A stretch of DNA of 64,000 nt from the NCBI GenBank assembly GCA_016719565.1, contig JADJYU010000003.1:558001-622000 (forward strand), given 5' to 3'. The stretch is from Ignavibacteria bacterium. GTDB lineage: Bacteria > Bacteroidota > Ignavibacteria > Tepidaquicellales > Tepidaquicellaceae. A program made the position numbers and the translations under genes. Positions within the stretch are counted from its first letter, which is position 1. Each line of letters starts with the position of its first letter. This document shows positions 34,006 to 44,153 of this stretch, piece after piece. The notes beneath the pieces are model-generated. The model was not told the DNA's origin. It was given only the letters and a program-made list of their open reading frames with translations, and did not search any database.

Positions 34006-35718
34006 ATGAAAGTATTTACCGAAAACTATATAAAATTTGAATTTCTCACCGGCATATTATGCCTGATCCTGATATCGGGTAATTTATATTCGCAGCAGGA
34101 CAAATCAAAAAAATTCTCAGACAGTGATAAAGCTCTAAATTATTTTATAGAAGGTAAGACTCTTGAGTTAAAGTATGATTTTATCGGCGCTGTTGAAAAT
34201 TACAGAAATGCTCTGAAATTTGACAAGTCTTCGGGTATATATTATTCACTGGCTGTTGTGTATTACAAACTCAATAAATTTGATGAATCTCTGAGTGAGA
34301 TCAAAAACGCATTGAAGCTTAAACCGGATGATCAGGATTATCTTGAAACAAGCGCGAACATTTACATTGTGAAAAAAGATTTTTTGAAAGCCATAGCTGC
34401 TTTTGAAAGGATCATAAAACTCGATTCTAATTACACTTACGGACTTTACTCTCTCGCGCGGCTGTATCAGGAAACTCAGATGCCGGCAAACGCGCTTGCA
34501 GTCTATGAAAAGATCACCAGCAAGATAGGTTATGACTTTGATGTGCTTAACAAAATGTATGAGATATATATAAAGAATAAGGAATATGACAAAGCTGCGG
34601 ATGTACTTGAGAGTATGCTGAAGATCGATCCCTTTAACGCTGAGATGAAAAAAATTCTTGCTAACCTGTATCTGAATAATAAGAATTACGAAAAAGCAAA
34701 GATCATTTACGAGAACATCCTTTCTCTTGATCACAATGAGAAGGAAGTTCAGAACGAACTTGTTAAAATTTATTTCAAACTGAATGAGAATGATAAAGCT
34801 TTCGATAATTTCAGCAAAGTCCTCGGAAAGGATTCTTTAAATTTTCTTGAAAAGATTCAGATCGGCGAATTATATTACAATCTCATTTCACAGGACGAAT
34901 CTGCCAAAGATATTTCCAAAAATATTTTCACGGTTATAAATAATTCTTATCCTGAAGAATGGATCCCGTATTATTATCTCGGTGTATTTGAACTGATGGA
35001 TAAAAATGTGACGGGTTATAATGAATATTTCGACAAAGCGCTTTTGCTTGCTGACACAACTAAAGATGTATTTGTCAATATCGGTTTTTCTCTTTATCAG
35101 GAAGGTGTATCGGAAGAGGCCTTAGCAGTTCTTGATAAAGGGCTTTCAGTTTATCCGGATGACTTCAGACTGAATTTTATTAAAGGACTTGTGCTTCAGG
35201 GTTCCGGAAATGAAAAAGAAGCAATGAAATATTATGAGACAGCTTTGATTTCAAATCCCGGAGACATTAACACACTGTCTTCACTTGCGCTTATTTATGA
35301 TAATCAAAAGCAGTATGAAAAGTCAGTAGAGACATATGAGAAAGCTCTGAAGGTAGATCCTTATAATGCTCTTATTTTAAATAACTACGCATACAATCTT
35401 TCGGAAAGAGATATTGAACTTGATAAGGCGTTAAAAATGGCTAAGATAGCTGTTGAAAAGGAACCCGGTAATGCATCGTATCTTGATACAATGGGATGGA
35501 TTTATTTTAAAATGAAGAAGTATAAGCTTGCGGAAGAATTTATAGGGAAATCTCTTGAGGTAAATCCAAACAGCGCAGTTGTTTTAGAACATATGGGTGA
35601 CATTTATAATAAGATGAAAAATAATACCAAAGCGCTTAAGTACTGGAAAATGTCTCTGGAGTTAAATCCTTCTAATGAGAATCTCAGAGGAAAGATCTCC
35701 AATGTTCAAATCGGTTAA
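34006..35718 (+). CDS. Exported tetratricopeptide-repeat protein
   Basis: About 570 residues from the ATG at 34006, chosen because it leaves a good signal peptide (MKVFTENY ... ILCLILISGNLYSQQ); an earlier in-frame ATG at 33937 adds 23 residues. About a dozen TPRs follow (AVENYRNALKFDKSSGIYY, SLSEIKNALKLKPDDQDYL, AAFERIIKLDSNYTYGLYS and so on to the final ALKYWKMSLELNPSN). It is probably a periplasmic scaffold for protein assembly. Partner unknown; trxB follows by 32 bases. Confidence 0.83.
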   Translation: MKVFTENYIKFEFLTGILCLILISGNLYSQQDKSKKFSDSDKALNYFIEGKTLELKYDFIGAVENYRNALKFDKSSGIYYSLAVVYYKLNKFDESLSEIKNALKLKPDDQDYLETSANIYIVKKDFLKAIAAFERIIKLDSNYTYGLYSLARLYQETQMPANALAVYEKITSKIGYDFDVLNKMYEIYIKNKEYDKAADVLESMLKIDPFNAEMKKILANLYLNNKNYEKAKIIYENILSLDHNEKEVQNELVKIYFKLNENDKAFDNFSKVLGKDSLNFLEKIQIGELYYNLISQDESAKDISKNIFTVINNSYPEEWIPYYYLGVFELMDKNVTGYNEYFDKALLLADTTKDVFVNIGFSLYQEGVSEEALAVLDKGLSVYPDDFRLNFIKGLVLQGSGNEKEAMKYYETALISNPGDINTLSSLALIYDNQKQYEKSVETYEKALKVDPYNALILNNYAYNLSERDIELDKALKMAKIAVEKEPGNASYLDTMGWIYFKMKKYKLAEEFIGKSLEVNPNSAVVLEHMGDIYNKMKNNTKALKYWKMSLELNPSNENLRGKISNVQIG

Positions 35719-35750
35719 TTATTTTTTAAATTTAAATCACAAATTATAAA

Positions 35751-36734
35751 ATGGAATTGTCAAAAAACGGATCACCGTCAAATCATCATAAAGTCATTAT
35801 TATCGGATCCGGTCCTGCAGGACTTACAGCGGCATTGTATTCAGGAAGAGCAGCTCTCAACCCGCTGATTTTCGAAGGACATCAGCCCGGCGGTCAGCTT
35901 ACTATAACTACTGAAGTTGAGAACTATCCGGGATTCGAACACGGTATTCAGGGTCCGGAACTTATGGACGTTATGAGAAAACAAGCGCACAGATTCGGCG
36001 CTGTTTCAATATACAGAAATATAACAAAAGTTAATTTTGAAGTCAGACCTTTTGAATTAACTGATGAAGAAGATAATAATTATACAGCTGATACCGTTAT
36101 AGTTTCTACAGGCGCTTCAGCAAAATGGCTCGGACTCGACAGCGAAAAGCATTTCATGGGTTACGGCGTTTCTTCCTGCGCCACATGTGACGGTTTCTTT
36201 TTCAGAGGAATGAAAGTAGTGGTGGTAGGCGGCGGAGATACTGCAATGGAAGAAGCGAATTATCTGACGCGGCATGCCAGCGAAGTAATTCTCATTCACA
36301 GACGCGAGGAATTCAGAGCCTCCAAGATCATGCTCGACAGGGCAAAAGCAAATCCAAAGATCCGGTTTGTATTGAATACTGTTGTTGAAGAAATACTCGG
36401 CAAGACTGAAGAAAATAAAAAATCTGTAGTGGGTGTAAGAGTTAAAGATCTGAAAACAGGTGAAGTCTCTGAGATCGAATGTTCAGGATTTTTTACAGCA
36501 ATCGGTCACGAACCGAATTCCGGAATATTTAAGGGAAAACTTGATATGGATGAAAACGGATATCTGGTAACAAAAAAATCAACTTCGGAAACTAATATTG
36601 AAGGCGTATTCGCATGCGGTGATGTGCAGGACAATTACTACAGACAGGCTGTAACTGCCGCCGGTACAGGATGCATGGCAGCTATTGACGCGGAAAGATA
36701 TCTTGAGAAAATTGAGTTTGAAATGCACTCATGA
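35751..36734 (+). CDS. trxB: Thioredoxin-disulfide reductase
   Basis: 327 residues. FAD loop GSGPAG (19-24), redox pair C143-A-T-C146 in SSCATCDGFF, NAD(P)H loop VVGGGDTAMEEA, and the closing GVFACGDVQDNYYRQAVTAAGTG. It keeps thioredoxin reduced. The layout matches low-molecular-weight TrxR; ferredoxin-NADP reductase relatives lack CxxC. Confidence 0.96.
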   Translation: MELSKNGSPSNHHKVIIIGSGPAGLTAALYSGRAALNPLIFEGHQPGGQLTITTEVENYPGFEHGIQGPELMDVMRKQAHRFGAVSIYRNITKVNFEVRPFELTDEEDNNYTADTVIVSTGASAKWLGLDSEKHFMGYGVSSCATCDGFFFRGMKVVVVGGGDTAMEEANYLTRHASEVILIHRREEFRASKIMLDRAKANPKIRFVLNTVVEEILGKTEENKKSVVGVRVKDLKTGEVSEIECSGFFTAIGHEPNSGIFKGKLDMDENGYLVTKKSTSETNIEGVFACGDVQDNYYRQAVTAAGTGCMAAIDAERYLEKIEFEMHS

Positions 36735-36865
36735 TCATATATTAATGCCTGAATTATATTTTGAATAAATCAAAGCATAACAGAGAGATGCAAGTATTAA
36801 TATTCAAATTATTTTTTTTTATCCTAAGATTTAATTTTAATCATTAATCATTAAAAATTTGTATA

Positions 36866-38056
36866 ATGCCATTCTATTACAAACTTGGTGAGATACCACA
36901 GAAGAGACACATACAATTCAGACAGCCGGACGGATCCTTATATAAAGAAGAATTACTTTCTACTATCGGCTTTGACAGTATTTCTACAAATGCATACCAT
37001 ATTAATTCACCGGCGAAGATAAAGGAGATTTCCCCGGAAGTTGAAATTGTTAAAGTTGAAGAATGGGAAGAATCTTCCTTACGTCCATATCACTTCAGGA
37101 CTAAACCTATGAAAACCGAAGGAGACGCTTTCTCAGGCCGTAAACCTGTAATGTATAATAATGACGTTGTAATGAGCGTGTGCAGAGTAAAAGATCAGAT
37201 GGATTATTTTTATAAGAATGCTCTTTGTGACGAGATCATATTTATACATGAAGGAAAAGGAACACTGCAGTCGAATCTCGGATATATGAAATTCCGCGAA
37301 GGAGATTACATTGTGATCCCGAGAGGAATAATTTACAAACTTGTTCATGAAACTGAAGAAGCCCGTTATCTTATTTTTGAATCCACAGGTCCGGTCACTA
37401 CTCCTTCCAGATACAGGAATGAACACGGTCAGCTGATGGAGCATGCGCCTTATTGTGAAAGGGACATCAGATGTCCGGAAGAGATGGTTACTTTTGATGA
37501 AAAGGGAGACTTCAGAATGAAAATTAAAAAGGGAGAGAAGGTCGTAACATATCATTATGAATTTCATCCGTTTGATATAGTCGGGTGGGATGGATATTAC
37601 TTTCCATGGATATTTAATATAGAGGATTTTATGCCGATCACAGGAAAGATCCATATGCCCCCTCCGATACATCAGACATTCGCAGCGCCAGGATTTGTGA
37701 TATGTTCATTTTGTCCGAGACTATTGGATTATCATCCGCTTGCAGTTCCAATTCCTTATAATCACAGCAATCTTGATTCAGATGAAATGCTTTATTATGT
37801 AGACGGTAATTTCGCAAGCAGAAAGGGAATTGATTTCGCTTCGATAAGTCTTCATCCAAACGGGATTCCTCACGGACCGCACCCGGGAACTGTAGAGGCT
37901 AATCTTGGAAAGAAGGAAACACTTGAAACCGCTGTGATGATGGATACTTTCAGACCTCTTAAGCTGGCAAAATTTGCCGAAGAAGTAAATGATCCGTCTT
38001 ATTATTTAAGCTGGAATGACAGCGAACCACTTGAACTTATAAATGAGGGTCAATAA
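36866..38056 (+). CDS. hmgA: Homogentisate 1,2-dioxygenase
   Basis: 396 residues. Opens the ring of homogentisate to maleylacetoacetate in tyrosine/phenylalanine breakdown, using Fe(II). Cupin fold with the C-terminal motif region PPPIHQTFAAPGFVICSFCP, NHSNLDSDEMLYYVDG (His and Glu iron ligands) and SLHPNGIPHGPHPG (His ligand). Shorter than eukaryotic HGD (~440) but typical of bacterial members. No HppD, fumarylacetoacetase or isomerase genes are nearby, so the pathway is either split or elsewhere. Confidence 0.92.
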   Translation: MPFYYKLGEIPQKRHIQFRQPDGSLYKEELLSTIGFDSISTNAYHINSPAKIKEISPEVEIVKVEEWEESSLRPYHFRTKPMKTEGDAFSGRKPVMYNNDVVMSVCRVKDQMDYFYKNALCDEIIFIHEGKGTLQSNLGYMKFREGDYIVIPRGIIYKLVHETEEARYLIFESTGPVTTPSRYRNEHGQLMEHAPYCERDIRCPEEMVTFDEKGDFRMKIKKGEKVVTYHYEFHPFDIVGWDGYYFPWIFNIEDFMPITGKIHMPPPIHQTFAAPGFVICSFCPRLLDYHPLAVPIPYNHSNLDSDEMLYYVDGNFASRKGIDFASISLHPNGIPHGPHPGTVEANLGKKETLETAVMMDTFRPLKLAKFAEEVNDPSYYLSWNDSEPLELINEGQ

Positions 38057-38247
38057 GAATTTTGATTTTTTAAATCCAAATACTTATTTTTGTTTGAAAT
38101 TTTTTCTAACTAAATTCAATATTAAATAAATCAAAAAATTCTGTTTTATTACTGTTTCCCCAAAGCGGTAATTAATATTTCCCCAAAAATATTACACAGG
38201 GTTTTTTGAAATAACATAAACGAAACATAAACGAAAGGAGAAAAAAA

Positions 38248-39629
38248 ATGAAAAGAGTAATTCTTTTCTTTAGCTTTTTAATTATTGCTGCGCTTAACAC
38301 AGTGACTTATTCACAGTATGGCTTAAGCGATGCAATTGTAACCGGTACTGCTGAAGGCAGAAGCGTTACATTTACAGATCCCTACACAAACAATTCCCGC
38401 GAAACTTTTGCCGGATTAATGAATGGTACAATAGACGGAAATACCACAAAGTTCTACTGCGTAGACCTCAGAAGAACAATCAGTTTTCCGGATAACTGTC
38501 ACAAAGATTCTGCAGTAGCAGATTCGAGAATAGTCTACATTTTAAACAATTACTACCCTTACAATCCAAATCCGGTCGGAGAATTATCAAATCTTGACAG
38601 AGAAGTAGCTGCAACTCAGATTGCCATCTGGCATTTTGCTGACGGAGTCAACGCAAATACCGTTACCCATAATGAAACCAGAGACAGAGCACTTGCTATC
38701 ATTGCTGATGCAAATGCAAACGGCATGATCACAAATATTGTTACTACCTTATCAATTGAACCTTCTGTGAATCCGGATGACTTTATTATAAAGACACTGG
38801 ATCAGAATGGAGATCCTATTGCTATTAACAATATTCAGCTTACAATATCCGAAGGTTCATTAAGCGTAAATACCGTAAACACAACACTTCCAAGCGGTGA
38901 ATCTCAGGATGTTACAGTGATAGGTACAGGAACCGGTACAATTACTGCAACTGCAATGGCTGTAATGCCGCAAGGCGTTACTTATGCATGTCCCGGAAAA
39001 CAGAGACTTGTTATAGCTGCTCCTGCTATAGGAGAGAGAGAAGCGATTGCTGACTGGGGTGCTCTTCCGGTTGAGCTTATTTCATTCTCATCTGTAATCA
39101 ACTCCAGAGACATAACTCTGAACTGGTCAACAGCATCAGAATTAAATAATTCAGGATTTGAAATTGACAGAAAAATTCAGCCTCAGAAACCTGGCAGAGA
39201 ATCGGTAACGTAGCCGGTAACGGAACTACAAACGAAACAAAGAATTATTCATACACTGACAGAAACCTGAATGCAGGTCTGTATAATTACAGATTAAAAC
39301 AAGTTGACTTCAACGGTAACTTCGAATATTTTAATCTGAGCAATGAAATAACAATTGCTTCACCGGATGAATACAGCTTAAATCAGAACTATCCGAATCC
39401 CTTCAACCCATCAACTAAGATCAGTTTTCAGATCCCGACTGACGGAGTTGTAACACTCAAAATTTTTGATATCAGCGGTAAGGAAGTTATGGAATTAGTT
39501 AACGGAAATCTGAATGCAGGATTCCACACAATCAATTTCAATGCAACAGGATTAACAAGCGGTGTATATTTCTATAAATTAACAGCCGGAAATTTCACCA
39601 AAGTTATGAAGATGTCTTTAATCAAATAA
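38248..39629 (+). CDS. T9SS protein with thioester-type adhesin domain 1 (one frameshift)
   Basis: ~460 residues after joining two frames. Signal peptide 1-22, then a ~150-residue domain with a Cys71 in KFYCVDLRR, the strand YILNNYYP at about 97-104, and Gln124 in AATQIAIWHF: the Cys...TQxAIW pair of thioester domains (TED), which in Gram-positive adhesins form an internal Cys-Gln thioester that bonds covalently to host targets. An Ig-like and linker region follows, then a T9SS tail (QNYPNPFNPSTKISFQIP). Near 39170 AGAAAAATTC lacks one A; correcting it gives DRKNSASETWQRIGNVAGN. TED function is inferred. Confidence 0.72.
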
Positions 39630-39686
39630 GACATAAAAAAGAAACAGGATAAGTAATAAAACAGCAATACTAACATAATTTATAAA

Positions 39687-39779
39687 AAAGGGAAATCGAT
39701 TCAATTGTTTATCTGACTCCCCAAATTATCAGATATAACAGGACAACCTTAAAGTTGTTAAATGAATTGGTTTCTCTTT
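39687..39779 (+). terminator. Long terminator hairpin after the first TED gene
   Basis: AAGGGAAATCGATTCA pairs with TGAATTGGTTTCTCTTT with several G-U pairs, 60 bases past the stop, ending in TTTTTG. It contains a smaller hairpin (ACAACCTTAAAGTTGT) inside the loop. Confidence 0.6.
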
Positions 39780-40352
39780 TTGTTTATGAATGAGAGTTCC
39801 TGAAGAAATTTATACTCCTTATGTTATAAGTTTCACAGCTTACCCGCGCTTTAGTCGAAATTATCACCAAAAAGGAATATTACTTATACCGATCCGTATA
39901 AAATCTAAAAAGTTTTAAGAGCGGTCCTGGATAAAACAAATCTTCCCTGTAAAAGAGACGGCAGCATAAAGCTTCGTTTTTTTTTCTTATTTGATATTCA
40001 CTTCTTATTTACATGTATGTATATCAAAATTTAATCATTATAAAAATTTATTGAAAAAATTTCTTAACATTCTAAATGTCAGTTTTGAGTTGACATTTCT
40101 ATGTATATGCTATAAATTTGCACTTAAATATTTTCACGTAACTATCTTACCTTTAAAATTATACCCCAAAGTAATTTTTTGAGTAAGCTGTGTACTTAGT
40201 ACATAATTAATCAATTATAACGGAGGTATAAATCATAGCCTGCAATAATATTTTTCAATTTTATTTAATTCAGGGATAATCAGAAAGAATTTAAAACTTT
40301 AAATCCCAAATGTACATTATTCAAAATCATTTATTAATTTAAAAAACCCAAA
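39780..40352. other. Intergenic stretch without genes
   Basis: No gene seen. AT-rich DNA between the two TED genes; the last ~150 bases should hold the promoter and leader of the second one. Confidence 0.4.
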
Positions 40353-41765
40353 ATGAAAAAATCTATTCTTTTCAGTGCTATTTTGTTTTTGTGTCTTACA
40401 GGTAATGCATTTTCACAGTTCGGAAACAGTATTGCAATATTAACAGGCACAGGAGATGGCCGCACCGTAACTATTTCACCTACACCTTGTGACGGGGAAG
40501 ATACAACCGCCGGTTTTGCTGGTGTCATACTTGCTAATCTTGACGGAGTTCCAAATACTCCATTTTTCTGTCTGGATCTTTGTACTGGAATCTCTATTGG
40601 AGATACTGCAAAAGACTCTTCATCTACAATACCTGAAGCCATTTACATTACAAGAAATTATTATCCGGCAAAAACTTCATATCCCGGTAAACTAACCAAC
40701 AATAATAACGAAGCCTGTGCAGTACAGCTTGCAATATGGCACTTCCGTAACGGAGTTGTAATAGATAATGTAATTGCAATTACCGGTTCGGATGATCAGC
40801 TTATTAGAGACAGAGCAGAAGCTATAATTGCCGATGTAATTTTAAACGGGGGATCTACGACACAGATTAGTACTCTTGAAATAAAACCAGGTGTGGACCC
40901 GAATGATTTTTTTATTGAAACTCTCGATACTGCGGGAAATCCCGTTGCCATTGACAGCATTTTACTGTCAATTACAGGATCAGCTACTTTAAGTACATAT
41001 ATGGTAAGCACTGACGGAAGCGGAGTTTCGCCGGATGTTACAGTAACGGGTGCTACAGCAGGAGATGTTATATCTGCATCTGCAGATGTTCTTGTACCCG
41101 GCGGAGTTACTTATTCCGGTTATTCTGAAGTATTACAGCTTCTTGTATTAGGCAGAACTACTGTGGCTAACAGAACAGATGAAATAACCTGGGGAGCTTT
41201 ACCGGTTGAACTCAGCAGTTTTACTGCAAGTATAAACGGCAGCGATGTTACACTTAACTGGGCAACAACAGAAGAAATCAACAATTCCGGATTTGAAGTC
41301 GAAAGATTAAAGACCGGAATCAATACCTGGGAAAAGATCGGTTTTGTAGGTGGTAACGGCAATACAACTATTTCGCAGTCTTACAGTTACTCTGACAGAA
41401 ATCTGACTTCAGGTATTTACACTTACAGATTAAAACAAATAGACTTCAACGGTAACTTTGAATATTACAATCTAAATGGAGAAGTAATAGTCGGAGTACC
41501 GAATAATTTTGATCTTAGTCAGAATTATCCGAACCCGTTTAATCCTGAGACAAAAATTAATTTCCAGATCCCTAATGAATCTAATGTTTCATTAACAGTA
41601 TTTGATAATTCAGGTAAAGAAGTAGCTACTCTTGTAAACGGAAAGAAAACTGCAGGTTACCATACTGTTAGTTTCAATGCATCCAATCTTTCAAGCGGAA
41701 TATATTTCTACAAGCTTGAAGCTGAAGGCTTTACCAAAGTTATGAAGATGGCATTAGTAAAATAA
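40353..41765 (+). CDS. T9SS protein with thioester-type adhesin domain 2
   Basis: 470 residues, paralogue of the gene at 38248. Signal peptide 1-21 (NAFSQ). TED-like domain with Cys73 in PFFCLDLCTG, ITRNYYPAKT at about 99-108 and Gln125 in ACAVQLAIWHF. A strand-rich middle (IKPGVDPNDFFIETLDTAGN, then Ig-like strands) leads to a linker (LPVELSSFTASIN ... LNWATT) and a T9SS sorting tail (QNYPNPFNPETKINFQI ... MKMALVK). The thioester residues of the two paralogues are conserved although flanks have drifted. Confidence 0.75.
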   Translation: MKKSILFSAILFLCLTGNAFSQFGNSIAILTGTGDGRTVTISPTPCDGEDTTAGFAGVILANLDGVPNTPFFCLDLCTGISIGDTAKDSSSTIPEAIYITRNYYPAKTSYPGKLTNNNNEACAVQLAIWHFRNGVVIDNVIAITGSDDQLIRDRAEAIIADVILNGGSTTQISTLEIKPGVDPNDFFIETLDTAGNPVAIDSILLSITGSATLSTYMVSTDGSGVSPDVTVTGATAGDVISASADVLVPGGVTYSGYSEVLQLLVLGRTTVANRTDEITWGALPVELSSFTASINGSDVTLNWATTEEINNSGFEVERLKTGINTWEKIGFVGGNGNTTISQSYSYSDRNLTSGIYTYRLKQIDFNGNFEYYNLNGEVIVGVPNNFDLSQNYPNPFNPETKINFQIPNESNVSLTVFDNSGKEVATLVNGKKTAGYHTVSFNASNLSSGIYFYKLEAEGFTKVMKMALVK

Positions 41766-41785
41766 TTTAATATCATTTTTTCAGA

Positions 41786-41819
41786 AAAGCGGGTTTGCAG
41801 AAACCCGCTTTTTTTTTAT
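41786..41819 (+). terminator. Terminator of the second TED gene
   Basis: AAAGCGGGTTT, loop GCAG, AAACCCGCTTT and a nine-T run. The remaining gap to 42142 shows nothing but AT-rich DNA. Confidence 0.9.
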
Positions 41820-42142
41820 CCTAAGACTTTTGATATTGATCTCAGTATATTTTTTATGACACAAAATACCCGTTAACTTTAAACTCAATTTTAAAAAATA
41901 CATCAGAAAAAATCTTCTTTATATCTTTAAAAAGTAACTGAAACTTCATGTATGACTTCCCGCATAAAGTGAATAAGCCAAAAAGACTTTAATAATCAGC
42001 TAAATTTAAATAACTTACTATTGTAACAAGATATTATATTGTATAAATTACAATAAGCCTAATTAAACTTCATAATATTCATCCTTTATACTTATAGTAA
42101 TCTTTTACAGATTATATTTATTAATAGTAAAACTATACCGAT

Positions 42143-43027
42143 ATGTTAAAATACAAAGCAGACTTAAAAACCCTTTTATTTCTAAGTATGACGACAGCTA
42201 TGCTCTTCATACAGTGGAATTACGGATTTCATATTGTTACTTATATATTTTCACTTTACCTTGCCGTAACAGTTGCCGTGATAGCTCATAATCACAATCA
42301 CGTTCCGATGTGGAAATCAAAATTTTTAAATAATGTAACTGATTACTGGATAACATTATTTTACGGTTTTCCGATTTTTGCCTGGACACCGACACATAAT
42401 AAGAACCATCATAAATTTAACAACAAGGATGGTGATTACACCATTACATACCGCGTAAGTGAGAAGAATAATATATTTACTTTACTCAGCTATCCTACTA
42501 TCAGCAGTTATTTCCAGCAGAATCCTATTGTAGTATATCTCAAATTTCTCTGGGCAAATAAGCGCGGCAAATTTTTCTTTTCAATATTTCAGTATGTAGC
42601 TCTCGGACTTTTTATTATTATTGCTTTACTGCTGGACTGGCAGAAAGCTATACTTTATGTAATTATACCTCAGCAGTTTGCGCTTTTTTCGGTACTGATA
42701 TTTAATTACATTCAGCATGTGCACGCAGACGAAGAATCCGACTATAACCATTCACGGAATTTTGTAAGTCCTACTACGAACTTTTTACTTTTCAACAACG
42801 GCTTTCACACAATACATCACTTCCGGGCAAGTATTCACTGGAGTGAAACACCTGAAGCGCATAAAAGCATTGACCACCTGATCGAACCGCATCTTAAAGA
42901 GCGTGGATTCTGGCCTTACATTATTAAAGCATATATCATTGCGCCGTTTAATAAAACTTTCAGGACGAAATCAATGAGGCTGGAAAGAATTTCAAAGCAA
43001 AAGGAAATGGAAATGTCGCAGCACTGA
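42143..43027 (+). CDS. Membrane fatty-acid desaturase
   Basis: 294 residues. Di-iron His boxes: HNHNH (49-53), HNKNHH (85-90) and HTIHH (222-226), with an extra His pair in QHVHADEE. Hydrophobic segments at 11-28, 32-48, 151-166 and 172-190. This matches the FA_desaturase superfamily and would insert double bonds into acyl chains in the membrane. The substrate is not known. Stand-alone gene. Confidence 0.85.
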   Translation: MLKYKADLKTLLFLSMTTAMLFIQWNYGFHIVTYIFSLYLAVTVAVIAHNHNHVPMWKSKFLNNVTDYWITLFYGFPIFAWTPTHNKNHHKFNNKDGDYTITYRVSEKNNIFTLLSYPTISSYFQQNPIVVYLKFLWANKRGKFFFSIFQYVALGLFIIIALLLDWQKAILYVIIPQQFALFSVLIFNYIQHVHADEESDYNHSRNFVSPTTNFLLFNNGFHTIHHFRASIHWSETPEAHKSIDHLIEPHLKERGFWPYIIKAYIIAPFNKTFRTKSMRLERISKQKEMEMSQH

Positions 43028-43143
43028 CAACCTTAAGACATATTTTTTTAAGAAATACCAGAGCGGATTTAATGTGAGTTTGAGTTACAGATAAAATCGA
43101 ATCAGAAACTAAACCGGTTCTTAAATGGAATCGCTTTTTTAAT

Positions 43144-44142
43144 TTAAAATTCTTCTTTCAGATTTCTTGTCATCAGAAGCTCTGTAGCTTTTTTCGGTTT
43201 TTTATTTTTATAAAGAATATCATATACCTGATGTGTGATCGGCAGTTCAATATTAAGTTTTCGGGAAAGATCAAAAGCAGATTTCGTAGTAGCAACTCCT
43301 TCAGCGACCATCTTTGATTCTGATAATATATCCTTAAGTTTTTTCCCTTCGCCGAGCTGCATACCGACTCTCCTGTTTCGGGAATGTTCCGAGCCGCATG
43401 TAACTATCAGATCCCCTATTCCGGCAAGTCCGAAAAATGTTTCCATTCTGGCATTTAGTTTAAGACCAAGTTTCATAATTTCATGCATACCGCGTGTCAT
43501 GATCGCTGCTTTTGTATTATCACCGAATCCCGTACCATCAGAAATACCTGCTGCTATTGCAATAACATTTTTCAATGCTCCGCATACTTCGGTGCCGATC
43601 AGATCTTCATTTGAATACACCCTGAAGTAACTGTTCGAAAAAACTTTCTGAATGACTTTGGATTTTTTTTTATCGTAGGATGAACAAACTACCGCTGTTG
43701 GAATTTTCCTTGATACTTCTTCTGCATGAGACGGTCCGGAAAGGCAAAGTATGTTTTCTTTTTTAAGATTACTGAATATATCTTTCAGAATATCCGAAAC
43801 AAGAAAATTAGTATTTAACTCTATTCCTTTGGAAACGCTTACTATCAGTGAATCTTTAAAGTCAAAATTTTTTAATGCGGCAAAACTGCTTCTTATGAAC
43901 TGAGTAGGAGCGGCAATTATAATTATTGATTTATCTCTAACGGCAAATTCAAGATCATTGGTGATTTCAATTCGGTTCGGGATTTTGATCCCGGGCAGGT
44001 AATAAAAATTTTCCCTGTGCTGAATAAGAGTAGAAGCGTATTGGGGATTAAATTCCCAGAGAGTGACTTTGTTTCCGTTTGAATTCAGAAGCACAGCGAG
44101 AGTTGTTCCCCAGCCTCCTGCGCCAAGAACTGCTATCTTCAT
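43144..44142 (-). CDS. gpsA: Glycerol-3-phosphate dehydrogenase (NAD(P))
   Basis: 332 residues. Makes sn-glycerol-3-phosphate for phospholipids. GAGGWGT (7-13) NAD loop, SGPSHAEEVSRKIPTAVV, the catalytic Lys in EVCGALKNVIAIAAGI and GFGDNTKAAIMTRG. It is 11 bases downstream of plsY, giving a two-gene lipid operon. Confidence 0.96.
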   Translation of the reverse strand: MKIAVLGAGGWGTTLAVLLNSNGNKVTLWEFNPQYASTLIQHRENFYYLPGIKIPNRIEITNDLEFAVRDKSIIIIAAPTQFIRSSFAALKNFDFKDSLIVSVSKGIELNTNFLVSDILKDIFSNLKKENILCLSGPSHAEEVSRKIPTAVVCSSYDKKKSKVIQKVFSNSYFRVYSNEDLIGTEVCGALKNVIAIAAGISDGTGFGDNTKAAIMTRGMHEIMKLGLKLNARMETFFGLAGIGDLIVTCGSEHSRNRRVGMQLGEGKKLKDILSESKMVAEGVATTKSAFDLSRKLNIELPITHQVYDILYKNKKPKKATELLMTRNLKEEF

Positions 44143-44153
44143 ATTATATAAAG

